From positions 44,361 through 108,360 of the forward strand of contig NZ_JPRM01000016.1 of the NCBI RefSeq assembly GCF_000737695.1: DNA of 64,000 nucleotides, read 5' to 3'. Under the pieces are notes generated by a model. That model was not told the origin of the DNA, searched no databases, and saw only the letters and a program-made list of their open reading frames with translations. A program made the position numbers and the translations under genes. This document shows positions 44,198 to 53,410 of this stretch, in pieces. The stretch is from Flavobacterium hydatis (GTDB lineage: Bacteria > Bacteroidota > Bacteroidia > Flavobacteriales > Flavobacteriaceae). Numbering within the stretch: the first letter of the stretch is position 1; every line of letters begins with the position of its first letter.

Positions 44198-45910
44198 TTA
44201 TTTGTTTTTGAATATTAGAGTAAATGAAGTTCCTTTATTGACTTCGCTATCTATGCTAATTGTACCTCCCATTGTTTCGACTTGAGATTTTACAAGGTAT
44301 AATCCAAGGCCTTTGCTGTCGGGGTAGTTGTGAAATCTTTGGTAAAGTCCGAAAACTTTATCTTTGTTTCTTTCAAGATCAATTCCAATTCCGTTGTCAT
44401 TAAATGTTAATATGATGTTGTCGTCTATTTGATCAGCTGAAATAGTGATTTTTAATTTACGGTCTTCAGATCTGTATTTAATGGAATTGGTTAGTAGGTT
44501 TAATAATATGCTTTCTATGTAGGCTTTATTGATGTTTAGTACAGTTACTTTTTCAAACTTTAGTTTTATGATTGGCTTGTGTAATTCGATTTGAAAATTT
44601 AGTTGATTGAATACGTTTTCGAAAACTTCATTTAGTAAAACTTCTTCCTTTTGTATTGATGGATTGTCTTTGATTATGATAACTTTTACTAAGTCATTAA
44701 TCGTTTCGTTTAATAAATGAGTCGACTTATTAAATCCGTTTAGGATTTCTTTTAATTCTTCGTTTTCAATCGGGATATCTTCTATTAGATTTAATAATCC
44801 AGTTAGATTTGATAAAGGTGATCTAAGATTGTGAGAGGTTATGTACGAGAATTGTTTTAAATCTTTATTATTTTGAGTTAGTTCTCTAATAAGGTGTTCT
44901 TTCTCTTTTTCTAGTTTTTTCTCTTCTGTTATGTCTCTTTGTATAGAAATCCAATGCGAAACTACATTTTCAGCATTAAAAATTGGAATCATAGAGTATC
45001 GAACCCAATATTCTTCTTTGCTTTTGGTGTAGCTAATGGTTTCTATTAAACATTCTTCTTTGTTCTTTATCGCTTTTATTAATTTTTGAAGTTCGCTTGA
45101 GTCGGAATTTGGGCCTTTAAAGATATTAGGTGATTTTCCTACTACTTCTTCAGATTGGTATCCTGACATTCGTGAGAAAGATGGATTTACATATACAATT
45201 CGTGGAATTTTACCATCATGAGAATCTGCTTCAGTAATTAGTATCGAATCTCGGGATTGGGTGATTACGGTTTCTAGTAGTTTTAGTCGCTGCTCTTCCT
45301 CTTTTTGTTTTGTGATATCTTGTATGGCTCCAATCATTCTAATAGCTCTTCCGTTTTCGTCTTTTAATAAAAAACTACGGTGAAGGACGTATTTATAAGT
45401 AGCATCGGCACATCTAAAACGGTATTGATCTTGCCATTTTTCGGTTTTTTGTTCTATAAATGAATATAGTTTTACCGACATTCTGATGCTGTCTTCAGGG
45501 TGGATTTTGTCAAACCACCATCTGGAATTATCTCCAACTTCTTCGGGTTTGTATCCAAAAACATTTTCGATTCCTTTATTCCAGGTGATGTTGTCTTCTT
45601 GGATTTTCCAATCCCAAATAGTGTCACTAGTAGCTTTTGAAACTATGTTATATTTTTCATTTGATTCTTTAATTTCATCATTCGATTTCTTTAGTTTTTC
45701 GAAAATTGTGATGTTTCTCTCGTCGTTTTTGGATAAGATATATCTGTAAAGTAGTCCGGTTAAGATGATGAAAACAAGGTCTTTTATGAAACTGAAGTAG
45801 TAGTATTGAGTGTTTGAAATATTGTTAAGGAGGTATTTATGGCAGATGATTGCCAGAAATAAAGAAATGACAAAGTAAATTAATGTAATTTGATTGGTTT
45901 TGTTTTTCAT
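44198..45910 (-). CDS. PAS-PAS sensor histidine kinase
   Basis: 570 residues. Two transmembrane helices (about 10-29 and 40-58) are joined by a short loop, so there is little periplasmic sensor. A short coiled coil (65-88) follows, then PAS 1 (about 85-200, NKGIENVFGYKPEEV) and PAS 2 (about 212-330, NPSFSRMSGYQSEEVVGKSP). HisKA has His360 in SYITSHNLRSPL. HATPase has N-box NLLTNSIKYR (471-480), G1 DNGIGID (505-511) and G2 GLGLYL (534-539). Its partner receiver is one base downstream. A TATATTTG box on the minus strand (45915-45922) is almost on the start codon. Confidence 0.92.
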   Translation of the reverse strand: MKNKTNQITLIYFVISLFLAIICHKYLLNNISNTQYYYFSFIKDLVFIILTGLLYRYILSKNDERNITIFEKLKKSNDEIKESNEKYNIVSKATSDTIWDWKIQEDNITWNKGIENVFGYKPEEVGDNSRWWFDKIHPEDSIRMSVKLYSFIEQKTEKWQDQYRFRCADATYKYVLHRSFLLKDENGRAIRMIGAIQDITKQKEEEQRLKLLETVITQSRDSILITEADSHDGKIPRIVYVNPSFSRMSGYQSEEVVGKSPNIFKGPNSDSSELQKLIKAIKNKEECLIETISYTKSKEEYWVRYSMIPIFNAENVVSHWISIQRDITEEKKLEKEKEHLIRELTQNNKDLKQFSYITSHNLRSPLSNLTGLLNLIEDIPIENEELKEILNGFNKSTHLLNETINDLVKVIIIKDNPSIQKEEVLLNEVFENVFNQLNFQIELHKPIIKLKFEKVTVLNINKAYIESILLNLLTNSIKYRSEDRKLKITISADQIDDNIILTFNDNGIGIDLERNKDKVFGLYQRFHNYPDSKGLGLYLVKSQVETMGGTISIDSEVNKGTSFTLIFKNK

Positions 45911-45914
45911 TACT

Positions 45915-45922
45915 CAAATATA
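45915..45922 (-). promoter_or_regulatory. Putative -7 box (TATATTTG) at the histidine kinase start
   Basis: The box ends 4 bases before the ATG (45910) and would give a leaderless transcript if used. Confidence 0.3.
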
Positions 45923-46055
45923 ATTAATAATTACCAAATTATTAAACATCAATTATAAGATATTTAAAAGCCTTGAAATAAAAGTGTTTTTTGAGTGTAA
46001 TTGGTTAAGAATATGTAAACTATTCTCTAAATAGTTTTTATATTAAAAAAAAGTG

Positions 46056-46063
46056 TACCTTTG
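46056..46063 (+). promoter_or_regulatory. Putative -7 box (TACCTTTG) for typA
   Basis: TACCTTTG, 20-27 bases upstream of the typA ATG. No TTG lies at 19 bases. Confidence 0.45.
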
Positions 46064-46082
46064 CACCCATTAAAAATCTCAG

Positions 46083-47879
46083 ATGGAATCTATTAGAAAT
46101 ATTGCAATTATTGCCCACGTCGATCACGGTAAAACCACTTTGGTTGATAAAATTATGTATCACTGTCAGTTATTTCGTGACAACGAAAACACAGGTGATT
46201 TAATTCTTGATAATAATGATTTAGAGCGTGAGAGAGGTATTACTATTACTTCTAAGAACGTATCAGTTCAATACAAAGGAACAAAAATCAATATTATTGA
46301 TACTCCTGGTCACGCCGATTTTGGTGGTGAAGTAGAACGTGTACTAAACATGGCCGATGGTGTGTGTTTACTAGTAGATGCTTTTGAAGGACCAATGCCA
46401 CAAACTCGTTTCGTATTACAAAAGGCAATTGATTTAGGATTGAAGCCTTGCGTAGTTATCAACAAAGTTGATAAAGAAAACTGTACTCCAGAAGAAGTAC
46501 ATGAAAAAGTTTTTGACTTAATGTTTGAATTAGGTGCTAGTGAAGAGCAATTGGATTTCCCAACTGTTTATGGTTCTGCTAAAAACAACTGGATGTCTGA
46601 TGATTGGAAAAATCAAACAGAAAACATTGAGCCTTTACTAGATATGGTAATTGCTAATGTTCCAGCTCCTAAAGTTTCAGAAGGAACTCCACAAATGTTA
46701 ATTACATCTTTAGATTTCTCTGCATTTACAGGTCGTATCGCTATTGGTCGTCTTGAAAGAGGAGTTTTAAAAGAAGGTATGGCAATTTCTTTGGTAAAAA
46801 GAGATGGTAAAGTTATAAAATCAAGAATAAAAGAATTGCATACTTTTGAAGGACTTGGTCGTAAAAAAGTAGAGCAAGTAATTGCAGGTGATATCTGTGC
46901 GATTATTGGAGTTGAAGGTTTTGAGATTGGTGATACCATCGCTGATATTGAAAATCCAGAAGCTTTACAAACAATTGCTATTGATGAGCCTACAATGAGT
47001 ATGTTGTTTACAATTAATGACTCTCCTTTCTTTGGTAAAGAGGGTAAATTTGTAACTTCTCGTCATATTAGAGAAAGATTAACAAAAGAATTAGAGAAAA
47101 ACTTAGCTATGAAGTTAGGTGAAACTGATTCTGCTGATAAATTCATGGTTTTTGGTCGTGGAGTACTTCACTTATCTGTTCTTATTGAAACAATGAGAAG
47201 AGAAGGTTATGAATTACAAATCGGTCAACCACAAGTTATCATCAAAGAAATTGATGGTAAAAAATGTGAGCCAATTGAGGAATTAACAATCGATTTACCA
47301 GAAAATCTTTCAGGTAGAGCAGTTGAGTTCGTAACAGTTCGTAAAGGTGAAATGTTAAGCATGGAAACTAAGGGTGAGCGTATGATTATTAAATTTAATA
47401 TTCCATCTCGTGGAATTATTGGTTTAAGAAATCAATTACTTACTGCTACTGCTGGTGAAGCTATTATGTCTCACCGTTTTATCGGATATGAGCCTTACAA
47501 AGGAGAAATTTCTGGACGTAACAAAGGTTCATTAATTTCTATGGAAAAAGGAAAAGCTATTCCTTATTCTATCGATAAATTACAAGATCGTGGTAAATTC
47601 TTCGTTGAACCAAATGCTGAAATTTACGAAGGTCAGGTAATTGGAGAAAACTCTCGTGCAGATGATATGTGTGTGAACGTAACTAAAGAGAAAAAACAAT
47701 CTAACGTTCGTTCTTCTGGAAATGATGAAAAAGCAAGAATCATCCCTCCAATTATTTTTTCATTAGAGGAAGCTTTAGAGTACATTCAAAAAGATGAATA
47801 TGTAGAGGTAACACCAAAATCTATTCGTTTGAGAAAAATCTATTTGACTGAAACTGATAGAAAAAGATTTAAAATCTAA
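46083..47879 (+). CDS. typA: Ribosome-associated GTPase TypA/BipA
   Basis: 598 residues. Translation-factor GTPase: G1 AHVDHGKTT, G2 RGITI, G3 DTPGHADFGGE, G4 NKVDK, with TypA-specific C-terminal parts (PSRGIIGLRNQLLTATAGE, GYEPYKGEI) and a domain ending near VTPKSIRLRKIYL. It acts in ribosome biogenesis and stress adaptation. It is followed by a strong terminator. Confidence 0.97.
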   Translation: MESIRNIAIIAHVDHGKTTLVDKIMYHCQLFRDNENTGDLILDNNDLERERGITITSKNVSVQYKGTKINIIDTPGHADFGGEVERVLNMADGVCLLVDAFEGPMPQTRFVLQKAIDLGLKPCVVINKVDKENCTPEEVHEKVFDLMFELGASEEQLDFPTVYGSAKNNWMSDDWKNQTENIEPLLDMVIANVPAPKVSEGTPQMLITSLDFSAFTGRIAIGRLERGVLKEGMAISLVKRDGKVIKSRIKELHTFEGLGRKKVEQVIAGDICAIIGVEGFEIGDTIADIENPEALQTIAIDEPTMSMLFTINDSPFFGKEGKFVTSRHIRERLTKELEKNLAMKLGETDSADKFMVFGRGVLHLSVLIETMRREGYELQIGQPQVIIKEIDGKKCEPIEELTIDLPENLSGRAVEFVTVRKGEMLSMETKGERMIIKFNIPSRGIIGLRNQLLTATAGEAIMSHRFIGYEPYKGEISGRNKGSLISMEKGKAIPYSIDKLQDRGKFFVEPNAEIYEGQVIGENSRADDMCVNVTKEKKQSNVRSSGNDEKARIIPPIIFSLEEALEYIQKDEYVEVTPKSIRLRKIYLTETDRKRFKI

Positions 47880-47899
47880 TCAGGATTTATATAATACTA

Positions 47900-47932
47900 A
47901 AAAAGCCATTCACATTGTGAATGGCTTTTTTA
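47900..47932 (+). terminator. Terminator of typA
   Basis: Arms AAAAAGCCATTCACA (47900-47914) and TGTGAATGGCTTTTT (47916-47930), then a T-run to 47931. Confidence 0.85.
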
Positions 47933-48050
47933 TGTCTTATGATTTCTAAAATTAAGATTTATATTTTATGTATTTAGGAATTAAAAAATTAGATAGCTAT
48001 TAAATTTTATTTATTGATTAGATGAAGTCATTTTTGATTGTCTAAATAGA

Positions 48051-48089
48051 AAGCATCAACAGACTTATTAATTAAATCTGTTGATGCTT
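48051..48089 (-). terminator. Terminator of the T9SS type B gene
   Basis: Arms AAGCATCAACAGA (48051-48063) and TCTGTTGATGCTT (48077-48089), 10 bases after the stop at 48099. The loop is 13 bases and the U-run modest. Confidence 0.65.
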
Positions 48090-48098
48090 ATTTAATGT

Positions 48099-50462
48099 TT
48101 ATCTTTTTAGGCTAAAGTGTCCTTTAATTTCTGTGCCATCAACAAATTTTAATGTAAACCAATAATCATCTGATGGTAGTTGACGGCCTCCGTAAGTTCC
48201 GTCCCATCCTGCACTTAGGGTATTCATTTGTTTTAATAATTTTCCATAACGATCAAAGATAGAGATGGTATAGTCTGGTAAATGCTCTAGATATTTAACT
48301 TTCCAAGTGTCATTATATCCATCTCCATTAGGAGTGAAGAATCTTGGATAGTCAAGAACATAAAAAGGAGCAGACATTGTTGTTCCGCAACCATTTTTAT
48401 CTCTAGCAAAAGCATTGTAAATTCCAGCAGGTGTACCTTTGAATAAAGGGGCGTCCTGATAATTTTCTCCGTCTAATGAAAATTCATAATTTCCTATTCC
48501 TGTATATTCTATTAAAACTGAATTTTCATTTGCAGAAAAATCTTTAACCTGAGTCCCTGTAATTACTGCTACATCAGAGGCTATGACTTTAAATTTCTTT
48601 GTCTTTGTACATCCGTTTACATCTGATACGGTTACAGAGTAATTACCAGCAATATTAACAGGAATAGATGCAGCGGTAGAACCTGTATTCCATAAATAGC
48701 TTTCAAATCCAGTTGCTACAGATAAATAGATTGTAGCGTTTTTGCATAAATACTCCGTTTCATCTCCAAAATTAATAGGATCGAATACATGTACTATTAA
48801 TTTTATTGGAGTTACTGCATAACAATCAGGACCATTTAGAATACGAGCATAAATGGTTTGGTCAAAAGCAATTGTATTGTTGAAATTATTAGGCAAACGA
48901 TTTGTTTCAGTAATTGCATCACTTTCGCTTAAATAATAATTTACCACTAATCCAGAAGGTAGTCCATTTAAAAGTTGTGGTGTAACCTGTGTGTTTAAAT
49001 TAAATTCATAAACACCATCAGTATCTTGGTCACATACTTCAATAGGAGGTGGAGAGAGTACAATGTTGCCAGCAATTTTTAAATAAAGCTCTGCATATTT
49101 AGTACAGCCGTATTTGTTTTCGACTCTTGCGTAAAGAATTTGTTGATCTATTCCATTAACAGGTAATGCATCAATATGTTGAGTGTTGGTATAAGTTGTA
49201 GGATTAGGAATTTGATTCAACTTATTTTCAGCGTCTGTTAATGATTCATAATATACTACAGTTACTTTTGGATCATTGTTTTTTATTAAAGGATCAGCTT
49301 TGGTTAAATTAAAGGTTGTGTATCCATCTGTGTCTATATCACATTGAACTAATGAACTATTAGTTACTACAATTTCTGGAGCATATTCAATTTTTATTTC
49401 AGAATCAGCTTCACAAGTTGTTGGATGCATAAGAACATTTACTCTGTATGTTCCGTCTTCTTTAACGGTGTAAGTAGGACCTGTTGCAGCATTGTCTTTT
49501 ATACCGTCTTTATACCATTCGTAAGCGTAGTTTGTTCCTGCAGGTGAGCCAAGTTTTGTATCAAGGATTACTTCGTCGCCATAACATACGGGATTGTCTG
49601 TGCTTGTATCTCGATCTATACCTAAATTGATTTTAGAAGTAAAACTACCAGCCTCAAGAAAAATAGCCGAATCATAATATATGTTTCTATCGTCGGCAAC
49701 TACTAATTTAATGTGATATGTTTTTCCAGCAATTACATCGCTTTCTGACTTCATTACGACAGTTTGTGCAGCATAATTTATAGGACTGGAAATTGGATTT
49801 GTTGAGTTGTATCCATTAAAGTATTTTTCATTTTCAGGCGGACATCCTTTTCTTCCCTCGGCAGGTTCTATTTTTGGATGAACAGTTGTAGATGAAACAG
49901 GGAAATCAGAATTTGGTAATATAGCCAGATTTTTATAAGGATCTGTGCTGCCTACTTCTTTTATAAGAAAGGCAAAACCATCTGAATATTCACATGGGTA
50001 GTATGATTGGTACTCATCTGAAGCAAAAATATAATTGAAGCTTATAAAGTTTGTTAAAGGAGTAAAATCAAATTCTAAAACTGTAGCATTTATAGAGGTT
50101 GTTATACCTAATGCTTGATTTAAATCGGCATCTCCTCCCCACAATGGGCTTGAGTTACCGCCGTTACTTTTGTTAAAAGGACCAACGGAGCTTCGACTTG
50201 TACCGGTACTCAGTATGACACCATCTTTAAAAGGAAAGTTACTTGTGCCTGCCGTAAAGTAAGCATAACTTTTTCTTCCGGTAGTATAATTATCTCCCGA
50301 TGCTTTAGGATCCGATGTTGTCGCACAAGAACTATTAACTAATACTTTTTCTACTAATTCTTGTGCGGTCTTTGTATCATCGACAGTTATGTATTGTGCA
50401 TTGGCTTTTATTCCGAGGCAAAATATAAATAAACTTGCTAATATTATTTTTTTTGATTCCAT
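48099..50462 (-). CDS. Choice-of-anchor L secreted protein with T9SS type B sorting domain
   Basis: 787 residues. Signal peptide 1-22 (KANAQ). Choice-of-anchor L-type domain (about 25-270), with FNYIFASDEYQSYYPC and SDGFAFLIKE, which is typical. Ig-like repeats follow (NPVCYGDEVILDTK, then two copies of a block with QCDIDTDGYTTFNL/VCDQDTDGVYEFNL), then a PKD-like part (ENATIYLSV-like, CKNATIYLSV). The gliding-motility-associated type B CTD is at about 704-787: RFFTPNGDGYNDTW, ISIFDRYGKLL and a final KGHFSLKR. It is therefore type IX cargo attached to the surface, perhaps an adhesin. It has its own TATATTTG box. Confidence 0.92.
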   Translation of the reverse strand: MESKKIILASLFIFCLGIKANAQYITVDDTKTAQELVEKVLVNSSCATTSDPKASGDNYTTGRKSYAYFTAGTSNFPFKDGVILSTGTSRSSVGPFNKSNGGNSSPLWGGDADLNQALGITTSINATVLEFDFTPLTNFISFNYIFASDEYQSYYPCEYSDGFAFLIKEVGSTDPYKNLAILPNSDFPVSSTTVHPKIEPAEGRKGCPPENEKYFNGYNSTNPISSPINYAAQTVVMKSESDVIAGKTYHIKLVVADDRNIYYDSAIFLEAGSFTSKINLGIDRDTSTDNPVCYGDEVILDTKLGSPAGTNYAYEWYKDGIKDNAATGPTYTVKEDGTYRVNVLMHPTTCEADSEIKIEYAPEIVVTNSSLVQCDIDTDGYTTFNLTKADPLIKNNDPKVTVVYYESLTDAENKLNQIPNPTTYTNTQHIDALPVNGIDQQILYARVENKYGCTKYAELYLKIAGNIVLSPPPIEVCDQDTDGVYEFNLNTQVTPQLLNGLPSGLVVNYYLSESDAITETNRLPNNFNNTIAFDQTIYARILNGPDCYAVTPIKLIVHVFDPINFGDETEYLCKNATIYLSVATGFESYLWNTGSTAASIPVNIAGNYSVTVSDVNGCTKTKKFKVIASDVAVITGTQVKDFSANENSVLIEYTGIGNYEFSLDGENYQDAPLFKGTPAGIYNAFARDKNGCGTTMSAPFYVLDYPRFFTPNGDGYNDTWKVKYLEHLPDYTISIFDRYGKLLKQMNTLSAGWDGTYGGRQLPSDDYWFTLKFVDGTEIKGHFSLKR

Positions 50463-50463
50463 G

Positions 50464-50488
50464 ATTTGCTAAAAATATAGCAAATATA
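50464..50488 (-). promoter_or_regulatory. Putative -7 box and small inverted repeat ahead of the T9SS type B gene
   Basis: Minus-strand TATATTTG at 50481-50488 starts at the end of the upstream permease gene. TTTGCTA (50465-50471)/TAGCAAA (50478-50484) is a short inverted repeat in the leader. The gene can thus be transcribed apart from the ABC pair. Confidence 0.4.
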
Positions 50489-51325
50489 CTACAAATCTCG
50501 GCTCTTTAGTAGTTTATAAGAGAAGAAAACAAATAAGAGAGTCCAGATTAGAACGATTATGACTGAAATGTAGTCTACACTATAGTTTTTAGTGTTTTCA
50601 ACTCCTATCTGTTCTCCGATACTTTTAATAACTGATAATCTGGAAAATGGCTCTATAATTAAATTAGACATAGCTTCTAAAGGAAGTAATCTGATAAAGT
50701 AATCGGCGATTTTACTGTCAGGGAAAATTACAAAAGCAAAAACAGTTTTTAAAATACCCTCAAGGATACTCCAAACTAACAGAAATCCTAAAGCGAATGC
50801 GGAACGTTTTACTAATATTCCTAAGAATAAACAGAAAGAAAAGAACCCCGTTAGCTTTACAAAAAAGGCTAAAAGATATTCCATTCCCGAAAATATGATT
50901 CCTACTTCGGTATAAGAAGAAAAGCATAATCCTAGAATTAAGCTCATTATAAATACAAATACAGTTGAGCAAAAGGCAAATAAAACTACTGTTAGGAATT
51001 TAGATAAAATAAATTCTTTCTTGCTTAAACCATCAATAAGGTTTTGCTTTAAAGTTCCATAACTATACTCATTGGCCATCATAGATACGATTACAATTGC
51101 TAAGAAAAACTTTAACCAAGCTGCAATGTAAGTGTTGAAATGCCAAATAAAAGGGAAGTTGAAAATTCCCATTTCGGCTAAATGAAATTTAAAAACGCCT
51201 AAATCAAATTTTATAGAGGCAATTAATGCGATAAAGGAAAGAAGGATAAAATAGGCTAACGTTAATGCACGACTGGCTTTGTTTTTCCAGATTTTTTGTA
51301 GTTCTATAGAGAGAAGTCTTTTCAT
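50489..51325 (-). CDS. ABC-2 type transporter permease
   Basis: 278 residues with about six transmembrane helices. First helix near 20-40 (LAYFILLSFIALIASI), conserved cytoplasmic part MMANEYSYGTLKQNLIDGLSKKEFILSKF (about 92-120), which typifies ABC-2 permeases of drug or bacitracin exporters. It is 3 bases after the ATPase gene on the same strand, so translationally coupled. The substrate is unknown. Confidence 0.88.
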   Translation of the reverse strand: MKRLLSIELQKIWKNKASRALTLAYFILLSFIALIASIKFDLGVFKFHLAEMGIFNFPFIWHFNTYIAAWLKFFLAIVIVSMMANEYSYGTLKQNLIDGLSKKEFILSKFLTVVLFAFCSTVFVFIMSLILGLCFSSYTEVGIIFSGMEYLLAFFVKLTGFFSFCLFLGILVKRSAFALGFLLVWSILEGILKTVFAFVIFPDSKIADYFIRLLPLEAMSNLIIEPFSRLSVIKSIGEQIGVENTKNYSVDYISVIIVLIWTLLFVFFSYKLLKSRDL

Positions 51326-51328
51326 GGT

Positions 51329-52240
51329 TTAATTATTTTGTGCAGAAGCGTTATTGGTTAGTTCTAGGAATTGTTCTTCTAAACTATTTTTACGTTTTAC
51401 TAAATGACTTAGGGTGATGTTTTGTGAGAACAAAAACTTATTTAAGTCAGTTGAACTCAAGTCATTTTTTAAGTAAACTAAAACTTTTCCTTCTTCTTTA
51501 GCAACACGGTCTACTGCAGGATGAGTTTCGATTACAGTAATTAATTTTTCGGTATCGTCTGCCTGAACTTCAAAGAAACCTTCATTTGCTGACATTCCTC
51601 CAACTGGACCTGAATATAAAATCTCGCCTTTTCTTAAAACGACAACATGGCTACATACTTTTTCGACCTCATCTAATAAATGGGAAGCAAGTAAAATTGT
51701 TGTGCCTTGAGAGGCTATTTTTTTGATAATATCACGAATTTGGTGAATTCCTTGTGGATCTAAACCATTTGTTGGTTCATCCAGAATTAAGATTTCCGGG
51801 TCATTTAATAGAGCAGATGCAATAGCCAAACGTTGTTTCATACCTAATGAAAAAGTACTAAACTTGCTGGTTTTCCTTTCGTTTAAACCTACTAACTCTA
51901 ATTTTTCGTTTATCTTAGAATAATCAATACTCTTAATTTTACAAACCAATTTCAGGTTTTCTTCGGCAGTCATGTAGGGATAAAAGTTAGGTCTTTCGAT
52001 AATTGCACCTACTTTTTTTAATGCTTCATGAGTTTGTACTTTCCCGCCAAACCAACTGTATTGTCCAGAAGTTTTATTTACAACATTTAAAACAATTCCT
52101 AAAGTTGTAGATTTTCCGCTTCCGTTGGGACCTAGAATTCCATAAACGCGGCCTTTTTGAATCTCAAAAGAAATATCTTTAAGGGCCTGAATACGCCCAT
52201 ATCTTTTATGAAGGTTCTGTATTGTGAGTATTGTTTCCAA
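51329..52240 (-). CDS. ABC transporter ATPase (drug/bacitracin-resistance type)
   Basis: 303 residues. Walker A GPNGSGKST (about 37-45), Q-loop region IIERPNFYPYMTAEENL, signature FSLGMKQRLAIASAL, Walker B ILILDEPTNGLDPQG, H-loop ASHLLDEVEKV. The C-terminal 75 residues are a regulatory extension common in this group. It is coupled to the ABC-2 permease, so a two-gene exporter. The alternative that it is gldA (gliding) was considered and not supported by context. Confidence 0.9.
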   Translation of the reverse strand: METILTIQNLHKRYGRIQALKDISFEIQKGRVYGILGPNGSGKSTTLGIVLNVVNKTSGQYSWFGGKVQTHEALKKVGAIIERPNFYPYMTAEENLKLVCKIKSIDYSKINEKLELVGLNERKTSKFSTFSLGMKQRLAIASALLNDPEILILDEPTNGLDPQGIHQIRDIIKKIASQGTTILLASHLLDEVEKVCSHVVVLRKGEILYSGPVGGMSANEGFFEVQADDTEKLITVIETHPAVDRVAKEEGKVLVYLKNDLSSTDLNKFLFSQNITLSHLVKRKNSLEEQFLELTNNASAQNN

Positions 52241-52313
52241 AATTATTTGTGGTTTTAGTTTTTAGTAAGACGTGTGAGATTAGTTTTTGTTACTGTTCAA
52301 TTTTTATTTAATG

Positions 52314-52321
52314 TAAATTTG
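52314..52321 (+). promoter_or_regulatory. Putative -7 box (TAAATTTG) for the 52339 gene
   Basis: TAAATTTG, 17-24 bases upstream of the ATG. The nearest TTG lies 24 bases upstream, longer than ideal. Confidence 0.35.
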
Positions 52322-52338
52322 TATCAAATATATTCAAA

Positions 52339-53391
52339 ATGAGTGAGCCTTTAATGTTTTTTAAAAAACCATCTTATCCATTAACAAATCCACTGTTGGA
52401 TTATTTAGAACGTTATGAGCGAATCTCAAAAGTTTCGGTTTTTTATGATGATTTATTGCGATTTTCTGGTTCTATAACTGTGTACGACAAGAATGATAAA
52501 GACACTTTGTGGATTCGCGTTTATTATAATGAGTTCGAAAGAAATGAGATTGATTTGAATCTGAAAAAAATCTATTCTCTTTTGCATTCTGATGGTAATA
52601 CAGATATTATTCAGTACTTAAATGTCGATGCAATTGATTATTGTACGTTTGGAAATTCTAAACCTTTCAGGATTAAAGTTCGAAATATTTTAAATGATAA
52701 TTATGTCCATTTTTATATAAAAAAGGCTGATGCTTCGCGAATTTATGGTCTCGAATTAGAAGAAATATTATCTCCGGATAAAATAAATTTTTTGGTTTAT
52801 AAAGACACTTTAATCGAAGAGCATATAATTGGTATTCCAGGAGATATTTTTATGAATACCTTGCTTAAAAATTGTACCGAAACCGAAAAATCACAAATTG
52901 CCAAAGAGTTTGTAAAGTTTAATGAACGTTGTATGATTAGGCTTTTGGGAGATATGCGAGCTTATAATTATGTTATTGTCCCAATTCATGATTTTGACCA
53001 AGTAGTATATAAAATTCGTCCAATCGATTTTGATCAGCAATGTTATGAAGGGAATTTTAAAGTTTATCGTCCTCAGTTTTTCAAAGAAAATTATCCTATG
53101 ATTGAGTTGGTTAAGGATAAATTAGAAGATCGATCGATAGTACAGTATAAAGACGAAGAACGAGCTATTTTGGCCAAGCGTATTCACTCGGCAGATAACA
53201 GAATTAAAAAATTATTGCATATTATGAGTGAGGATAATATTTCGCCTGAAGCAAATTTGAATCAACTAAAAATGGAATTGTATCGTTATACTAATGATTT
53301 GAATTTTAAAAATGCAAAATCAATGGGACACATTATGTCAGCAGCATTTGGTTTTATCACTAGGAATTTTAAAAACACTAATTTAATCTAG
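52339..53391 (+). CDS. Unknown flavobacterial protein with divergent kinase-like motifs
   Basis: 350 residues with no signal peptide or transmembrane helix. I recognise no family by name. In order it has VHFYIKKAD near 123-131 (a beta-3-Lys-like strand), EEHIIGIPGD at 160-169, the segment RLLGDMRAYNYVIV at 201-214 and KIRPIDFDQQ at 225-234. The GD..xxxN and IDFD arrangement is like the catalytic and metal-binding loops of aminoglycoside-phosphotransferase-like kinases (HGDxxxxN, then IDxxD). That is inference from short motifs only. The C-terminal 100 residues are helical. It is 19 bases from a lipoprotein gene, so probably an operon. Confidence 0.6.
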   Translation: MSEPLMFFKKPSYPLTNPLLDYLERYERISKVSVFYDDLLRFSGSITVYDKNDKDTLWIRVYYNEFERNEIDLNLKKIYSLLHSDGNTDIIQYLNVDAIDYCTFGNSKPFRIKVRNILNDNYVHFYIKKADASRIYGLELEEILSPDKINFLVYKDTLIEEHIIGIPGDIFMNTLLKNCTETEKSQIAKEFVKFNERCMIRLLGDMRAYNYVIVPIHDFDQVVYKIRPIDFDQQCYEGNFKVYRPQFFKENYPMIELVKDKLEDRSIVQYKDEERAILAKRIHSADNRIKKLLHIMSEDNISPEANLNQLKMELYRYTNDLNFKNAKSMGHIMSAAFGFITRNFKNTNLI

Positions 53392-53410
53392 AATCTTAAA
53401 TTACTATTAT

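Noticed and set aside
44198..45910. LOV photoreceptor in the second PAS domain
   Set aside because: NPSFSRMSGYQSEEVVGKSP resembles LOV, but the flavin-binding Cys of the GRNCRFLQ motif is missing.
50489..52240. Gliding-motility ABC transporter (gldA and partners)
   Set aside because: The ATPase has the general drug-exporter pattern and the permease no specific gliding marker, so a gliding role cannot be supported from sequence alone.
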